Source of the DNA: Alphaproteobacteria bacterium MedPE-SWcel | GTDB lineage: Bacteria; Pseudomonadota; Alphaproteobacteria; Rhodobacterales; Rhodobacteraceae | Reading direction: 5' to 3' | DNA length: 64,000 nucleotides | Assembly: GCA_001874255.1 (NCBI GenBank) | Contig: MPDC01000002.1 | Location: 246,888-310,887, forward strand | Shown: positions 9,678 to 17,771 of the stretch, piece by piece | How positions within the stretch are numbered: position 1 is the first letter of the stretch | Layout of the letters: the number at the start of each line of letters is the position of its first letter | Notes under the pieces: model-generated | Seen by the model: only the letters and a program-made list of their open reading frames with translations | Told to the model about the DNA's origin: nothing | The model's database searches: none | Translations under genes and position numbers: made by a program

Positions 9678-10379
9678 TCAATCCGGGGCCAGCATATATC
9701 CCTCGCCCCGTACGGTTTGCAGATATTGCGGCTGCTTCGGGTTCTGTTCGATCTTGCGCCGCAGTCGGGTGATCTGAACATCGACCGCGCGCTCCTGCGC
9801 CTGACCCCGGTCGCGGCCCAGATCTTCGACCAGCTTGGCGCGGCTCACGGGTTCTCCAGGCTGAGCGGAAAAGATCTTCATCAGCTGAACCTCGGTCGAG
9901 GTCAGCCGGACCAGATCCTCGCCCTGCCACATTTCGCTGCGTTCGATGTCATACCGGATCGCGCCGAGCTGCAGAAATTTCGGCGTGACCTCCTCGGGGC
10001 GGCTTTCCGGCATCCGGCGCAGGATTGCGTTGATCCTGAGCAACAGCTCCTTGGGTTCGAAGGGTTTCGACAGATAGTCATCGGCCCCGGCCTCCAGCCC
10101 CTTGATCCGGTCATCGGTCTCGCCGCGCGCGGTCAGCAACAGGATCGGCGTCGTCATGGTCTCGCGCAGGGCGGCGGTCAGCGACAGCCCGTCCTCTCCG
10201 GGCATCATCACGTCCAGCACGATGAGGTCGAAATCCAGCCCGGACAAAACCCGCCGCGCATGGGCGGCATCGCGGGCCGCCGTGACCAGAAACCCGGCGC
10301 GCATCAGGAATTTCTTCAACAGGTCCCGGATGCGCTCATCATCATCGACAATCAACAGATGGGCGTCGTTGTGGCTCAT
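9678..10379 (-). CDS. petR: OmpR-family response regulator PetR
   Basis: A 233-residue two-component regulator. The receiver domain has acidic DDDERIRD and the phospho-acceptor Asp in LIVLDVMMPGEDG; a winged-helix OmpR-type DNA-binding domain follows (VQITRLRRKIEQNPKQPQYL). It overlaps the upstream MarR gene by ATGA. In Rhodobacter capsulatus the pair petP-petR lies directly upstream of the cytochrome bc1 operon, and petR is needed for growth. Here the pair is followed about 11.6 kb later by petABC. No histidine kinase gene is adjacent, also as in R. capsulatus. The assignment rests on this pairing and context. Confidence 0.87.
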   Translation of the reverse strand: MSHNDAHLLIVDDDERIRDLLKKFLMRAGFLVTAARDAAHARRVLSGLDFDLIVLDVMMPGEDGLSLTAALRETMTTPILLLTARGETDDRIKGLEAGADDYLSKPFEPKELLLRINAILRRMPESRPEEVTPKFLQLGAIRYDIERSEMWQGEDLVRLTSTEVQLMKIFSAQPGEPVSRAKLVEDLGRDRGQAQERAVDVQITRLRRKIEQNPKQPQYLQTVRGEGYMLAPD

Positions 10380-10888
10380 TGTGGTGCCTCGCGCAGATCG
10401 GCGTAGGCGCGGCGCATATCCGCATCCATCATCGCCTCAAGCACTTTCTTGAACCCCTGTACCGCTTCGGGGCCCGCCTGTTTGTAGGCCGCGCGCATGC
10501 GGATACGCTGCGCATCCGAGAGCCGCTGTTCCAGGTCCCGGCCACGATCGGTGAGATAGAGATTGCGCTCCCGCTTGTCGAGCGTGCCGACGCGACTGTC
10601 CACCAGCCCGTCTTCGACCAGCGCCCGCAGCACCCGGTTCAACGATTGCTTGGTCACGCCGAGAATGCTCAGCAGGTTGTTGACCGTGGTCCCGGGGGCC
10701 CGGTTGATGAAATGCATTGCGCGGTGATGGGCCCGGCCATAGGCCAGTTCAGCCAAGATCCGGTCAGGATCGGCCGTAAAGCCTTGATAGGCAAAGAACA
10801 TTGCCTCGATCCCCTGGCGCAGCTGTTCGTCGGTCAGGAACAGCAGACTCTCGCCGCCAAACCCTGACCCGGACCGCCCGTCCGACAT
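10376..10888 (-). CDS. petP: MarR-family regulator PetP
   Basis: A 170-residue MarR-type winged-helix regulator (LSILGVTKQSLNRVLRALVEDGLV as recognition region, wing with KRERNLYLTD). The start at 10888 was chosen because a strong GGAG site lies just upstream; the longer frame to 10978 has no such site. It is translationally coupled to petR. A 19-bp inverted repeat overlapping its own putative promoter suggests autoregulation. The pairing with petR is the basis for the name. Confidence 0.85.
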   Translation of the reverse strand: MSDGRSGSGFGGESLLFLTDEQLRQGIEAMFFAYQGFTADPDRILAELAYGRAHHRAMHFINRAPGTTVNNLLSILGVTKQSLNRVLRALVEDGLVDSRVGTLDKRERNLYLTDRGRDLEQRLSDAQRIRMRAAYKQAGPEAVQGFKKVLEAMMDADMRRAYADLREAPQ

Positions 10889-10914
10889 GTCGCCTCTCCT
10901 TCGTTTTGCAGGGC

Positions 10915-10943
10915 AGTTTATGTCAGCATTATTGACATTCCAA
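10915..10943 (-). promoter_or_regulatory. Putative petPR promoter with a dyad operator in the spacer
   Basis: Reading the minus strand, TTGGAA (10938-10943) and TAAACT (10915-10920) are separated by exactly 17 bp. The spacer is filled by an inverted repeat with arms ATGTCA and TGACAT (10920-10938, 7-nt centre). The site ends 27 bp before the petP start codon. MarR proteins commonly bind such dyads and block the promoter, so autorepression by PetP is inferred. Confidence 0.55.
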
Positions 10944-11047
10944 GACCTGAGATGTATCGAGTCGCGGGTTTGACGCAATTATGTGACTGAAGTTGCTGGG
11001 TATTGCGCAATTACTGAAAATGACACGGCGCTGAAAAGGAACGCGGA

Positions 11048-11914
11048 ATGGCTGGATATGAAGACCGCGACGGTCTGATCTGGATGGACGGGGAACTGGT
11101 GAACTGGCGCGATGCCAAGGTCCACATCCTGACGCATGCAATGCATTACGCGTCCTCCGTCTTCGAGGGAGAGCGCGCCTACAACGGCAAGATTTTCAAA
11201 AGCCGCGCCCATTCCGAACGCCTGATCGCCTCTGCAGAGGCGCTGGACATGCCGATGCCCTATTCGGTGGACGACATCGAAAAGGCCAAGGAAGACACCC
11301 TGAAGGCCTCCGGGTTGCAGGATGCCTACGTGCGTGCCCTGGTCTGGCGCGGCTCGGGCGAGGACATGGGCGTTGCGTCGGCCAAAAACCCGGTGCGCAT
11401 GGCTGTCGCGGTCTGGGGCTGGGGCGCCTATTACGGCGATGCCAAGATGCAGGGGGCAAAGCTCGACATCGCAGAGTTCAAACGCCCGTCGCCTGAAACC
11501 ATCCCGGTCCACGCCAAGGCCGCCGGTCTCTATATGATCTGCACCATTTCAAAGCATAAGGCGGAGGCCAAGGGCTGCTCGGACGCCCTCTTCATGGACT
11601 ACCGCGGCTACGTGGCAGAGGCGACCGGCGCAAATATCTTCTTTGTGAAGGACGGCGAAGTTCACACCCCGAAACCGGACTGTTTCCTCAATGGCATTAC
11701 GCGTCAGACCGTGATCCAGATGCTGAAAGACCGTGATATCACAGTGCATGAACGTCACATCATGCCGGAAGAAATGGGTGGGTTCGAACAGTGCTGGCTG
11801 ACCGGTACCGCAGCTGAGGTCACCCCGGTCGGTGAAATCGGCCCCTATAGGTTCGAAGTCGGGACATTGACCCGTGACATTGCCGAAGCTTACGAGGCCC
11901 TGGTTCGCAGCTGA
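11048..11914 (+). CDS. ilvE: Branched-chain amino acid aminotransferase
   Basis: Class IV PLP-dependent aminotransferase of 288 residues that transfers the amino group between glutamate and the keto acids of Val, Leu and Ile. HAMHYASSVFEGERAY is the N-terminal substrate region, SKHKAEAKGCSDALF carries the PLP Lys (HKAEA), and EATGANIFFV plus the C-terminal GTAAEVTPV match the family. It is divergent from petP and followed by a clear terminator, so it is probably monocistronic. Confidence 0.95.
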   Translation: MAGYEDRDGLIWMDGELVNWRDAKVHILTHAMHYASSVFEGERAYNGKIFKSRAHSERLIASAEALDMPMPYSVDDIEKAKEDTLKASGLQDAYVRALVWRGSGEDMGVASAKNPVRMAVAVWGWGAYYGDAKMQGAKLDIAEFKRPSPETIPVHAKAAGLYMICTISKHKAEAKGCSDALFMDYRGYVAEATGANIFFVKDGEVHTPKPDCFLNGITRQTVIQMLKDRDITVHERHIMPEEMGGFEQCWLTGTAAEVTPVGEIGPYRFEVGTLTRDIAEAYEALVRS

Positions 11915-11951
11915 CCCACCGCCTTTGTTAACACCGTCTTTGTTAAAATGG

Positions 11952-11983
11952 AAAAGCGCGAAGCCCCGGCTTCGCGCTTTTTC
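11952..11983 (+). terminator. Rho-independent terminator after ilvE
   Basis: A long GC-rich stem (arms AAAAGCGCGAAGCC at 11952-11965 and its complement at 11968-11981) is followed by a T-rich stretch (ctttttctc). It lies 38 bp after the ilvE stop. Confidence 0.85.
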
Positions 11984-12049
11984 TCTACATGCACCTGCGG
12001 TGCAGCTGGGAAAATCGGCACTTTCATCTTTTCCCAAATACCTCGGAGC

Positions 12050-12066
12050 GCGAGGCAGAGCCTCGC
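12050..12066. repeat. Small hairpin between convergent ilvE and ohr
   Basis: Inverted repeat GCGAGGC / GCCTCGC with a 3-nt loop, next to a TTCCCAAATACCTCGG stretch. This combination resembles intergenic palindromes often seen after genes in Rhodobacteraceae, as I recall. There is no T-run, so it is not a canonical terminator. Confidence 0.4.
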
Positions 12067-12103
12067 ATCAAATCCTACTCCTGCACTGCCGGATGGTATC
12101 GGC

Positions 12104-12532
12104 TCATACGATCTCTGTGGTCACCTCGACATTACCGCGTACCGAGTTGGAATAGGGGCAAATCGTGTGGCCTGCTTCGGTCACCCGTTCGGCGGCTTCG
12201 GTATCAAGACCCGGAAGACTCACTTTCAGATGTACCTTCAGGCCGAACCCGCCTTCCTTGCGCGGGCCGATGCCCACGGCTGTCTCCACCTCAACATCGT
12301 CCGGGACCTTCGGCAGGCTGTCATCCTGCGTGGTGGCAAATTTCATGGCGCCGATATAGCAGGCCGAATAGCCCGCCGCAAAAAGCTGTTCCGGGTTATA
12401 CCCTTTGCCACTCCCGCCCATCTCTGTTGGGGGCGCCAGATCAAGGACAAGGTCGGTGCCCTTGACTTTCGCTTGACCGTCGCGTCCGCCGGTTGCGGAT
12501 CCATGGGCGGTATAAACTGGGGATACGGACAT
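12104..12532 (-). CDS. ohr: Organic hydroperoxide resistance protein Ohr
   Basis: OsmC/Ohr-fold thiol peroxidase of 142 residues that reduces organic hydroperoxides. Both reactive cysteines are present: the peroxidatic Cys in FAAGYSACYIGA near residue 60 and the resolving Cys in AGHTICPYSNSVRGN near the C-terminus. NPEQLFAAGYSAC is the subfamily signature that separates Ohr from OsmC. It is divergent from ohrR, and two repeats between them look like OhrR operators. Confidence 0.95.
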   Translation of the reverse strand: MSVSPVYTAHGSATGGRDGQAKVKGTDLVLDLAPPTEMGGSGKGYNPEQLFAAGYSACYIGAMKFATTQDDSLPKVPDDVEVETAVGIGPRKEGGFGLKVHLKVSLPGLDTEAAERVTEAGHTICPYSNSVRGNVEVTTEIV

Positions 12533-12552
12533 TACGTCAACTCCTTTAATCG

Positions 12553-12575
12553 CTTGCGATTTGATCGTGTGCGAT
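12553..12575. promoter_or_regulatory. Putative OhrR operator, ohr-proximal copy
   Basis: A 23-bp unit beginning CTTGCGATT and continuing ATCGTG then GCGAT. It is repeated with few changes 56 bp further on (12609-12631) in the 112-bp gap between the divergent ohr and ohrR genes. It lies 20 bp before the ohr start codon. Confidence 0.6.
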
Positions 12576-12608
12576 ACAAATAGAAATTCGATCCCCGCAT
12601 GTCAACCG

Positions 12609-12631
12609 CTTGCGATTATATCGTGCAAGAT
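12609..12631. promoter_or_regulatory. Putative OhrR operator, ohrR-proximal copy
   Basis: Second copy of the unit, better symmetrical: arms CTTGC and GCAAG flank inner GAT-TATATC. It ends 13 bp before the ohrR ATG. MarR-type OhrR proteins bind AT-rich dyads of this size and release DNA on Cys oxidation, so control of both genes is inferred. Confidence 0.6.
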
Positions 12632-12644
12632 TTAATGTCGGGAA

Positions 12645-13076
12645 ATGACCCCAGGCCTCAAAATCGAAGAGCTTCTGTGTTTCTCCGTCTACTCGGTGAA
12701 TCATGCCATTTCTCGTCTCTATCGCCCGCTTCTGGCCCCGTTGGGGCTGACCTATCCGCAATATCTAGTGCTCGTGGCCCTGTGGGACAGGGATGGGCGG
12801 CGGGTCAACGAATTGGGCGCCGAGCTGCAGCTCGATTCAAACACACTCACCCCCTTGCTGAAGCGGATGGAGACGGCCGGATTTCTCACGCGCAGGCGCA
12901 ATCCCGATGATGAACGCAGCCTGATCGTGGCGCTGACGGAAAAAGGGCGCAGTTTGCAGGACAAGGCGGGCGATCTGACCACCTGCGTGCTGGACGCAAT
13001 GGGCGGAGATCTCAGCGAGCTGGCGGCCCTGCGGGATCAGTTGCACAGTCTGCGGGACCGGCTGGACAAGGGCTGA
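12645..13076 (+). CDS. ohrR: Organic hydroperoxide sensor/repressor OhrR
   Basis: MarR-family repressor of 143 residues. The N-terminus has the OhrR signature ELLCFSVYSVNHAISRLY, in which the Cys near residue 10 is the peroxide-sensing residue. The winged helix follows (LGAELQLDSNTLTPLLKRME; wing RRRNPDDERSLIVALTEKG). Divergent placement from ohr with two operator-like repeats supports the name. Confidence 0.93.
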   Translation: MTPGLKIEELLCFSVYSVNHAISRLYRPLLAPLGLTYPQYLVLVALWDRDGRRVNELGAELQLDSNTLTPLLKRMETAGFLTRRRNPDDERSLIVALTEKGRSLQDKAGDLTTCVLDAMGGDLSELAALRDQLHSLRDRLDKG

Positions 13077-13082
13077 GCCACA

Positions 13083-14024
13083 TCAGCCGCCTTTGGGATC
13101 GGTGAGCGGCTTGGCCTTGCCGCGCTCCAGCCCCAACCGGCTTTCCCTCCAGACGACAATCCCGTTTGCCGCGATCACGAGGGCTGCGCCCGCGAGCATG
13201 ACCAGCGAGGGCCATTCGGCAAACCAGACATAGCCGATCACCAGAGCAAACAGCATCGAGACATAGTCATAGGGCGCCAGCAACGAGGCGGGGGCAAAGC
13301 GGTAGGATGACGTCACCAGGATCTGGGCGATGGCACCGATAAAGCCGGTGCTGATCAGCAAAAGCAGCATTGACCCGTTCGGGACCACCCATCCGAAGGG
13401 CAGGGTCAGCAACGACAGAAAAGAGGCGGTGACGGAAAAATAGAAAACGATGGCTGCGGTTTCCTCGCTCTGCACCATCTTGCGAATGTGGATCTGCACA
13501 AACCCGCGCAAGGCAGCCGCCGCCAGAACGAGCATCGCGCCGAGAAAGGCGGTATCCTGCAGCGCCTCGGACTGTGCGAGGCGCGGCGACAGCATGATCA
13601 GCACCCCGATCAGCCCGATGGCAACGGCGCTGATCCGAATGACGCGGATGCGCTCTCCCAACAAGAGCGCCGCCAAAACAAGGGTGAAGATCGGTGTCGC
13701 ATAGCCCAGCGCGGTGACCTCCGGCAGCGGCAGCATTGCCAGCGCGGCAAAGTTCAGCCCCATGGCCGACGTTCCCACCAGGCCGCGCCAGAAATGCAGC
13801 ATCGGGCTCTTGGTACGCAGTGCGGTGGCCAGATCACCGCGAAGTGCCAGCCAGACAAAGATCACCGGCAACACAAAGAAAGACCGGAAGAAAACCGCCT
13901 GACCCGTCGGCACGCTCTGGGTGATTTCCTTGATCAGGCCGGACATCACGGTGAACAGCCCGATGGCGATCACCTTGAGGGTTATTGCCAGGAGGGGTCG
14001 ATGCGATGTTAAGCTATTTGGCAT
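13083..14024 (-). CDS. DMT-superfamily (EamA) permease
   Basis: A 313-residue membrane protein with two EamA repeats, about ten hydrophobic segments. Examples are AITLKVIAIGLFTVMSGLI at the N-terminus and ALVIGYVWFAEWPSLVMLAG near the end of the second repeat. The start at 14024 was chosen, as the longer frame upstream is Pro/Ala-rich and hydrophilic. Family members export metabolites or amino acids. It stands alone between ohrR and the CDF gene, and no substrate can be assigned. Confidence 0.85.
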   Translation of the reverse strand: MPNSLTSHRPLLAITLKVIAIGLFTVMSGLIKEITQSVPTGQAVFFRSFFVLPVIFVWLALRGDLATALRTKSPMLHFWRGLVGTSAMGLNFAALAMLPLPEVTALGYATPIFTLVLAALLLGERIRVIRISAVAIGLIGVLIMLSPRLAQSEALQDTAFLGAMLVLAAAALRGFVQIHIRKMVQSEETAAIVFYFSVTASFLSLLTLPFGWVVPNGSMLLLLISTGFIGAIAQILVTSSYRFAPASLLAPYDYVSMLFALVIGYVWFAEWPSLVMLAGAALVIAANGIVVWRESRLGLERGKAKPLTDPKGG

Positions 14025-14100
14025 GTGCGGACCCTGCGCCGAAGCCCCGGGCTTGGCAAGCGGGCAGGATCCTTTTGGTACATTTATTATTCGGCCGCTG

Positions 14101-14775
14101 TTATTCCACGGCCGAGGCGCCTTTTTGCTCGGGGCTGCAGGACGCGCTGGCGGGGGCGGGATCGTCGCTCCCGCGCCATTCGCGCAGCGCCTGCCCAAGG
14201 ATCTGCACCGCCGAATTGAGGAACAATCCCGCCATGAGACCCGCGACGATCAGATCGGGCCAGCCGGTCGCGGTGCCCCAGACGCCCAGCGCCGCAATCA
14301 TCACCGCAACATTGCCAATGGCGTCATTGCGCGAGCAGAGCCAGACCGAGCGCACATTGGCATCGCCGTCCTTGTAAGCGGCCAGCAACACCACCGACAG
14401 CAGGTTCGCAGCCAGGGCGAGAAACCCGATCCCCCCCATCACCTGGGCTTCGGGCACCCCGAGAATAAAGAGCTGCCAAACCGTCGAGCCAAAGACCCAG
14501 CCCCCCATCAGAAGCAGGCTGACGCCCTTGCCGATGGCGGCCATTGACCGCAGTTTCAGGCTGGCTCCGATCACGGCGAGCGAAATGCCGTAGGTCAACG
14601 CATCGCCGAGGAAATCCAATGCGTCCGCCTTCAGCGCCTGACTTTCGGCGATCTCACCGGCTGTCATCTCCACGATGAACATCACCGCATTGATCGCAAT
14701 CACCGCCCAGAGGCGGCGTTTGTATGCCGTTGAAACGCCGTCGAATTGCGCGTCCTGTCCGCAACATCCCGCCAT
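14101..14775 (-). CDS. Cation diffusion facilitator-like metal transporter
   Basis: A 224-residue membrane protein with about six hydrophobic segments. A short N-terminal GCCGQD precedes TM1. TM2 has ADALDFLGDAL and TM5 has SRNDAIGNVAV, matching the paired Asp/Asn metal-site motifs of CDF exporters. It lacks the long cytoplasmic C-terminal domain of full CDF proteins, ending in a short Ser/Ala/Pro/Cys tail. The ATG at 14775 follows AAAAGGAACAGG. It diverges from a MerR regulator across a promoter with a 19-bp spacer, so metal-induced efflux is inferred. Confidence 0.82.
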   Translation of the reverse strand: MAGCCGQDAQFDGVSTAYKRRLWAVIAINAVMFIVEMTAGEIAESQALKADALDFLGDALTYGISLAVIGASLKLRSMAAIGKGVSLLLMGGWVFGSTVWQLFILGVPEAQVMGGIGFLALAANLLSVVLLAAYKDGDANVRSVWLCSRNDAIGNVAVMIAALGVWGTATGWPDLIVAGLMAGLFLNSAVQILGQALREWRGSDDPAPASASCSPEQKGASAVE

Positions 14776-14818
14776 CGGTCCTGTTCCTTTTCGCTTGTCG
14801 TTCGTCCGATTCGGGATC

Positions 14819-14849
14819 ACCCTAGATGCTCTAGTCACTAGAGGTTCAA
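14819..14849 (-). promoter_or_regulatory. MerR-type promoter/operator of the metal transporter gene
   Basis: On the minus strand, TTGAAC (14844-14849) and TAGGGT (14819-14824) are 19 bp apart, the long spacer typical of MerR-activated promoters. The spacer contains the inverted repeat CTCTAGT-G-ACTAGAG (14829-14843), close to the CadR/PbrR-type operators I know (CTATAGTnnCTAGAG). It lies between the divergent transporter and merR-type genes. Confidence 0.75.
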
Positions 14850-14861
14850 GAGGTATTCCGC

Positions 14862-15278
14862 ATGTTGTCCATCGGCGCTTTGTCACGGGCCACCGGGGTG
14901 AAGGTGCCCACCATTCGCTACTACGAGGACATCGGCCTGATCGCGCCTGCCGCCCGCAACGCAGGCAATCAGCGGCGCTACGATCAGGCGGGGCTGGACA
15001 GGCTCGGTTTCATCAAACATGCCCGGGACCTCGGATTCGGCCTTGAAGAGATCGGCGAGCTGATGGGGCTCAACGGAGAACTGGGTGCGGATTGCCATGC
15101 GGCGGATCAGATCGCCCGGGCGCAGCTGGACCGGGTGCGCGCCCGGATCACCCGTCTCCGGCGACTGGAGGCCGAACTGGAGCGGATCACCCACCTGTGC
15201 GAAGGCGGCGCCGGGGGCACCTGTCAGGTCCTGACCGCGCTGGGCGATCACAGCCAGTGTCTGGGCGACCACAACTGA
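14862..15278 (+). CDS. MerR-family metal-responsive regulator
   Basis: A 138-residue MerR protein: N-terminal HTH (SIGALSRATGVKVPTIRYYEDIGLI), dimerisation helix around residues 85-110, and C-terminal Cys residues (GADCHAAD at the start of the helix; THLCEGGAGGTCQVL after it) placed like the metal ligands of ZntR/CadR-type sensors. The divergent CDF exporter and its 19-bp-spacer promoter fit this. It ends GDHSQCLGDHN. The metal (zinc, cadmium, lead, cobalt) cannot be decided. Confidence 0.88.
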   Translation: MLSIGALSRATGVKVPTIRYYEDIGLIAPAARNAGNQRRYDQAGLDRLGFIKHARDLGFGLEEIGELMGLNGELGADCHAADQIARAQLDRVRARITRLRRLEAELERITHLCEGGAGGTCQVLTALGDHSQCLGDHN

Positions 15279-15326
15279 CTGGCTGATCACGATTGACGGG
15301 ACGACCACAATTGACTGGGCCGCGCG

Positions 15327-16271
15327 TCAGGTCAGGATCCAGAGCAGACCGTTCAGGGTGAAATAGGCAAGGACGGTGGCCAGCATCGAGGCGAGACTGG
15401 CCGCGCCTTCATGTCCGCGGGCCTGGGCAAAGATCGTATAGGTGGTAAACATCGGCATGGCGGCCGAGAGGATCAGCGCGGCCCGGATTTCCGGCGAAAT
15501 ATCGAGCAGCCCGGTCAGGATGGCAACCGCGGCCACCAGAGCGACCAGCGCCGGATGGATCAACAGCTTGCCAATGGTGGCCTGAATCGCGAGGCTCTTG
15601 TTTCCGTGCAGAGGCAATCCGGCGAGCGACCCTCCGATGACAACCAGCGACACCGCCCCCGCAGCCGCCGCAAGCATGTCAGTGAAATGAAAGAACGGCG
15701 CCGGGAGCGGCAGGTGCAGAACCGCCACAACCAGCCCGGCGATCAGCGCTATCATCGTTGGCATTTTCACCACGTTGCTGAGGATCTTCCACAGACGTGG
15801 CGCGAGCGGTTGCACCGAATCGCTGGCGGCGGCTTCCATCAGCATCAGACAGACGGGAATGAGAATCAGCGTCTCGACCACCAGATTCAGCGTCAGCACC
15901 ACGCCCGCGATGTCGGGAAAGGCCAGCAGCATCACCGGATAGCCGACAAAGCCATTGTTGGGGCAGGTCGACCCCATCACTCCCACCGCCCGCCGCATGG
16001 GGTCAAACCCGCGCAATGTGAACAGGCAGAAGGCGACGGCGATATTCAACAGGCCACCGACCAGATAGGGCAGCACATAGGCGGCCTGAAACACCTCGAC
16101 CGGGTCGCGCTGGGCGATCGTGGTGAAAATCAGCCCCGGCAGGGCGAGGTTGAACACGAAGGAGCCGAGGCTCTTGATGTCGCGGGAGCTGAAGATCCCG
16201 CGCCGGACGAACACATAGCCCAACCCGAGGATTGCATAGATCGGAAAGGTGATCGCAAGGATGGCTGCCAT
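15327..16271 (-). CDS. AEC family (auxin efflux carrier-like) transporter
   Basis: A 314-residue membrane protein with ten hydrophobic segments in two halves. It opens with AITFPIYAILGLGYVFVRRG, has CPNNGFVGYPVMLLAF (the NxGxxGxP-type motif of the family), and ends LASMLATVLAYFTLNGLLW. Bacterial members transport malate, malonate or related organic acids. The gene is 10 bp upstream of nothing obvious and follows aroC by position only, sharing its strand; it may be cotranscribed after aroC. Confidence 0.88.
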   Translation of the reverse strand: MAAILAITFPIYAILGLGYVFVRRGIFSSRDIKSLGSFVFNLALPGLIFTTIAQRDPVEVFQAAYVLPYLVGGLLNIAVAFCLFTLRGFDPMRRAVGVMGSTCPNNGFVGYPVMLLAFPDIAGVVLTLNLVVETLILIPVCLMLMEAAASDSVQPLAPRLWKILSNVVKMPTMIALIAGLVVAVLHLPLPAPFFHFTDMLAAAAGAVSLVVIGGSLAGLPLHGNKSLAIQATIGKLLIHPALVALVAAVAILTGLLDISPEIRAALILSAAMPMFTTYTIFAQARGHEGAASLASMLATVLAYFTLNGLLWILT

Positions 16272-16281
16272 GGGGCGGGGC

Positions 16282-17385
16282 TCAGCCGATCCGCCCCTGA
16301 TTCTCGCCGATCTGGCCGCGATGCAGCAGCAGATGGTCGAGGATCACACAAGCCATCATCGCCTCGGCCACCGGCACCGCACGAATGCCGACACAGGGGT
16401 CGTGGCGTCCCTTGGTGATGACCTCGGCGGCGGTGCCATCCTTGCGGATCGATTGCCGCGGCGTGAGAATGGAGGAGGTCGGCTTGACCGCGAAGCGGAC
16501 CACCACTTCCTGACCGGTGGAGATGCCGCCCAGGATGCCGCCGGCGTGGTTCGAGGAATAGACCGGCTGGCCGTCGTTGCCCATGAAGATCTCGTCGGCG
16601 TTCTCCGACCCTTTCAGCAGTGCTGCGTTCATGCCCTCGCCGATCTCCACGCCCTTGACTGCGTTGATCGACATCATGGCCGCGGCCAGATCCGTGTCGA
16701 GCTTGCCATAGACCGGGGCGCCAATGCCCGCAGGCACGCCCCGCGCCACCACTTCGACCACGGCCCCGACCGAGTCATGGGCCTTGCGCAGCGCTTGCAG
16801 GTAGTCTTCCCAATCCTGCACGGCTGCGGCGTCGGGGATCCAGAAATCATTCTGGTCGATCACGTCCCAGTCGAAGCGGGACCGGTCGATTTCCATCTCG
16901 CCCATGCGGGTCATATAGCCCTTGATCTCCAATCCGGGGACCAGAGATCCGATCGCCGCCCGTGCAACCCCGCCTGCGGCCACGCGCGCCGCCGTTTCCC
17001 GGGCCGAGGACCGGCCGCCGCCGCGATAGTCGCGATTGCCGTATTTCTGGAAATAGGTGATATCCGCATGACCCGGCCGAAAGGTCTGGGCGATCTCGCC
17101 GTAGTCCTTCGACCGCTGGTCGGTGTTCTCGATCATCAGCTGGATGGGCGTGCCGGTCGATTTGCCCTCGAAGACGCCGGACAGGATTTTCACCGCATCG
17201 GGTTCGTTGCGTTGGGTGGTGTTCTTGTTCTGACCGGGGCGGCGTTTGTCCAGCCAGCCCTGCAGCATCTCGGGCGCCAGCGCCACATTCGGCGGACAGC
17301 CATCGACGGTAGCGCCCAGCGCGGGACCGTGGCTTTCGCCCCAGGTGGTGACACGGAAGAGGTGGCCGAAAGAATTCATGGACAT
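16282..17385 (-). CDS. aroC: Chorismate synthase
   Basis: Converts EPSP to chorismate, the last shikimate step, using reduced FMN. Its 367 residues match the family. Signatures: [18 protein letters not shown] at the N-terminus, [15 protein letters not shown], and [19 protein letters not shown]. An AGGAG site precedes the ATG at 17385; a second in-frame ATG lies two codons later. The AEC gene starts 10 bp after its stop. Confidence 0.97.
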   Translation of the reverse strand: MSMNSFGHLFRVTTWGESHGPALGATVDGCPPNVALAPEMLQGWLDKRRPGQNKNTTQRNEPDAVKILSGVFEGKSTGTPIQLMIENTDQRSKDYGEIAQTFRPGHADITYFQKYGNRDYRGGGRSSARETAARVAAGGVARAAIGSLVPGLEIKGYMTRMGEMEIDRSRFDWDVIDQNDFWIPDAAAVQDWEDYLQALRKAHDSVGAVVEVVARGVPAGIGAPVYGKLDTDLAAAMMSINAVKGVEIGEGMNAALLKGSENADEIFMGNDGQPVYSSNHAGGILGGISTGQEVVVRFAVKPTSSILTPRQSIRKDGTAAEVITKGRHDPCVGIRAVPVAEAMMACVILDHLLLHRGQIGENQGRIG

Positions 17386-17485
17386 GCGCGCGGGTCTCCT
17401 TTGGTCTGACCCTTTAACGGCAAAGGGCAGGCGGGAAAAGAGATCCGCGCATTAACCTCGCAGAAAGGACAGCAAGACTCCCCTT

Positions 17486-17505
17486 TTGTTTCGCGCGCGA
17501 AACAA
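17486..17505. promoter_or_regulatory. Perfect 20-bp palindrome upstream of aroC
   Basis: TTGTTTCGCG followed by its exact complement forms a perfect palindrome without spacer. It lies 100 bp upstream of aroC and 113 bp before the TPP riboswitch, in a non-coding gap. It looks like an operator for a symmetrical dimeric regulator. No T-run follows, so it is not a terminator. Confidence 0.5.
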
Positions 17506-17617
17506 TGGGTCAGAGATGTTGACCTGTTTTCCCGACGCGCAAGAGGCGCACCGGAGGGGCCGGGTGCCGCCGCATTCCCCACCTTGCCAAGCGCGCCGCC
17601 CGGCCCTAGTGTCCACC

Positions 17618-17712
17618 CTACCTCGGGGTGCGTAGTGAAATACGCTGAGATGCCGGACTGGCGAACCCGTTGAACCTGAACCGGATCATACCGGCGGAGG
17701 GAAGGTTTCGGA
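17618..17712 (+). ncRNA. TPP riboswitch (THI element)
   Basis: The leader carries the conserved THI-box blocks in order: CTCGGGGTGCG, GTGAAATACGCTGAGATG, CCGTTGAACCTGAACCGGAT and ATACCGGCGGAGGGAAGG. It lies about 60 bp upstream of thiB, so thiamine diphosphate binding in the leader is expected to reduce thiBPQ expression, probably by hiding the ribosome site; no terminator hairpin is evident between it and thiB. Confidence 0.95.
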
Positions 17713-17771
17713 TCCGGCAGTGCAAGACCGCGCCGATCTCCTCCTTGCCTGACGCCGCATTGGAGGACGAG

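Noticed and set aside
8796..10406. 536-codon plus frame over the deacetylase and petR
   Set aside because: It spans two well-supported genes and their intergenic gap on the other strand and has no family resemblance.
15263..15320. Repeated GACCACAA-TGACTGG near the end of the MerR gene
   Set aside because: Two short imperfect copies only, partly coding; probably local slippage without function.
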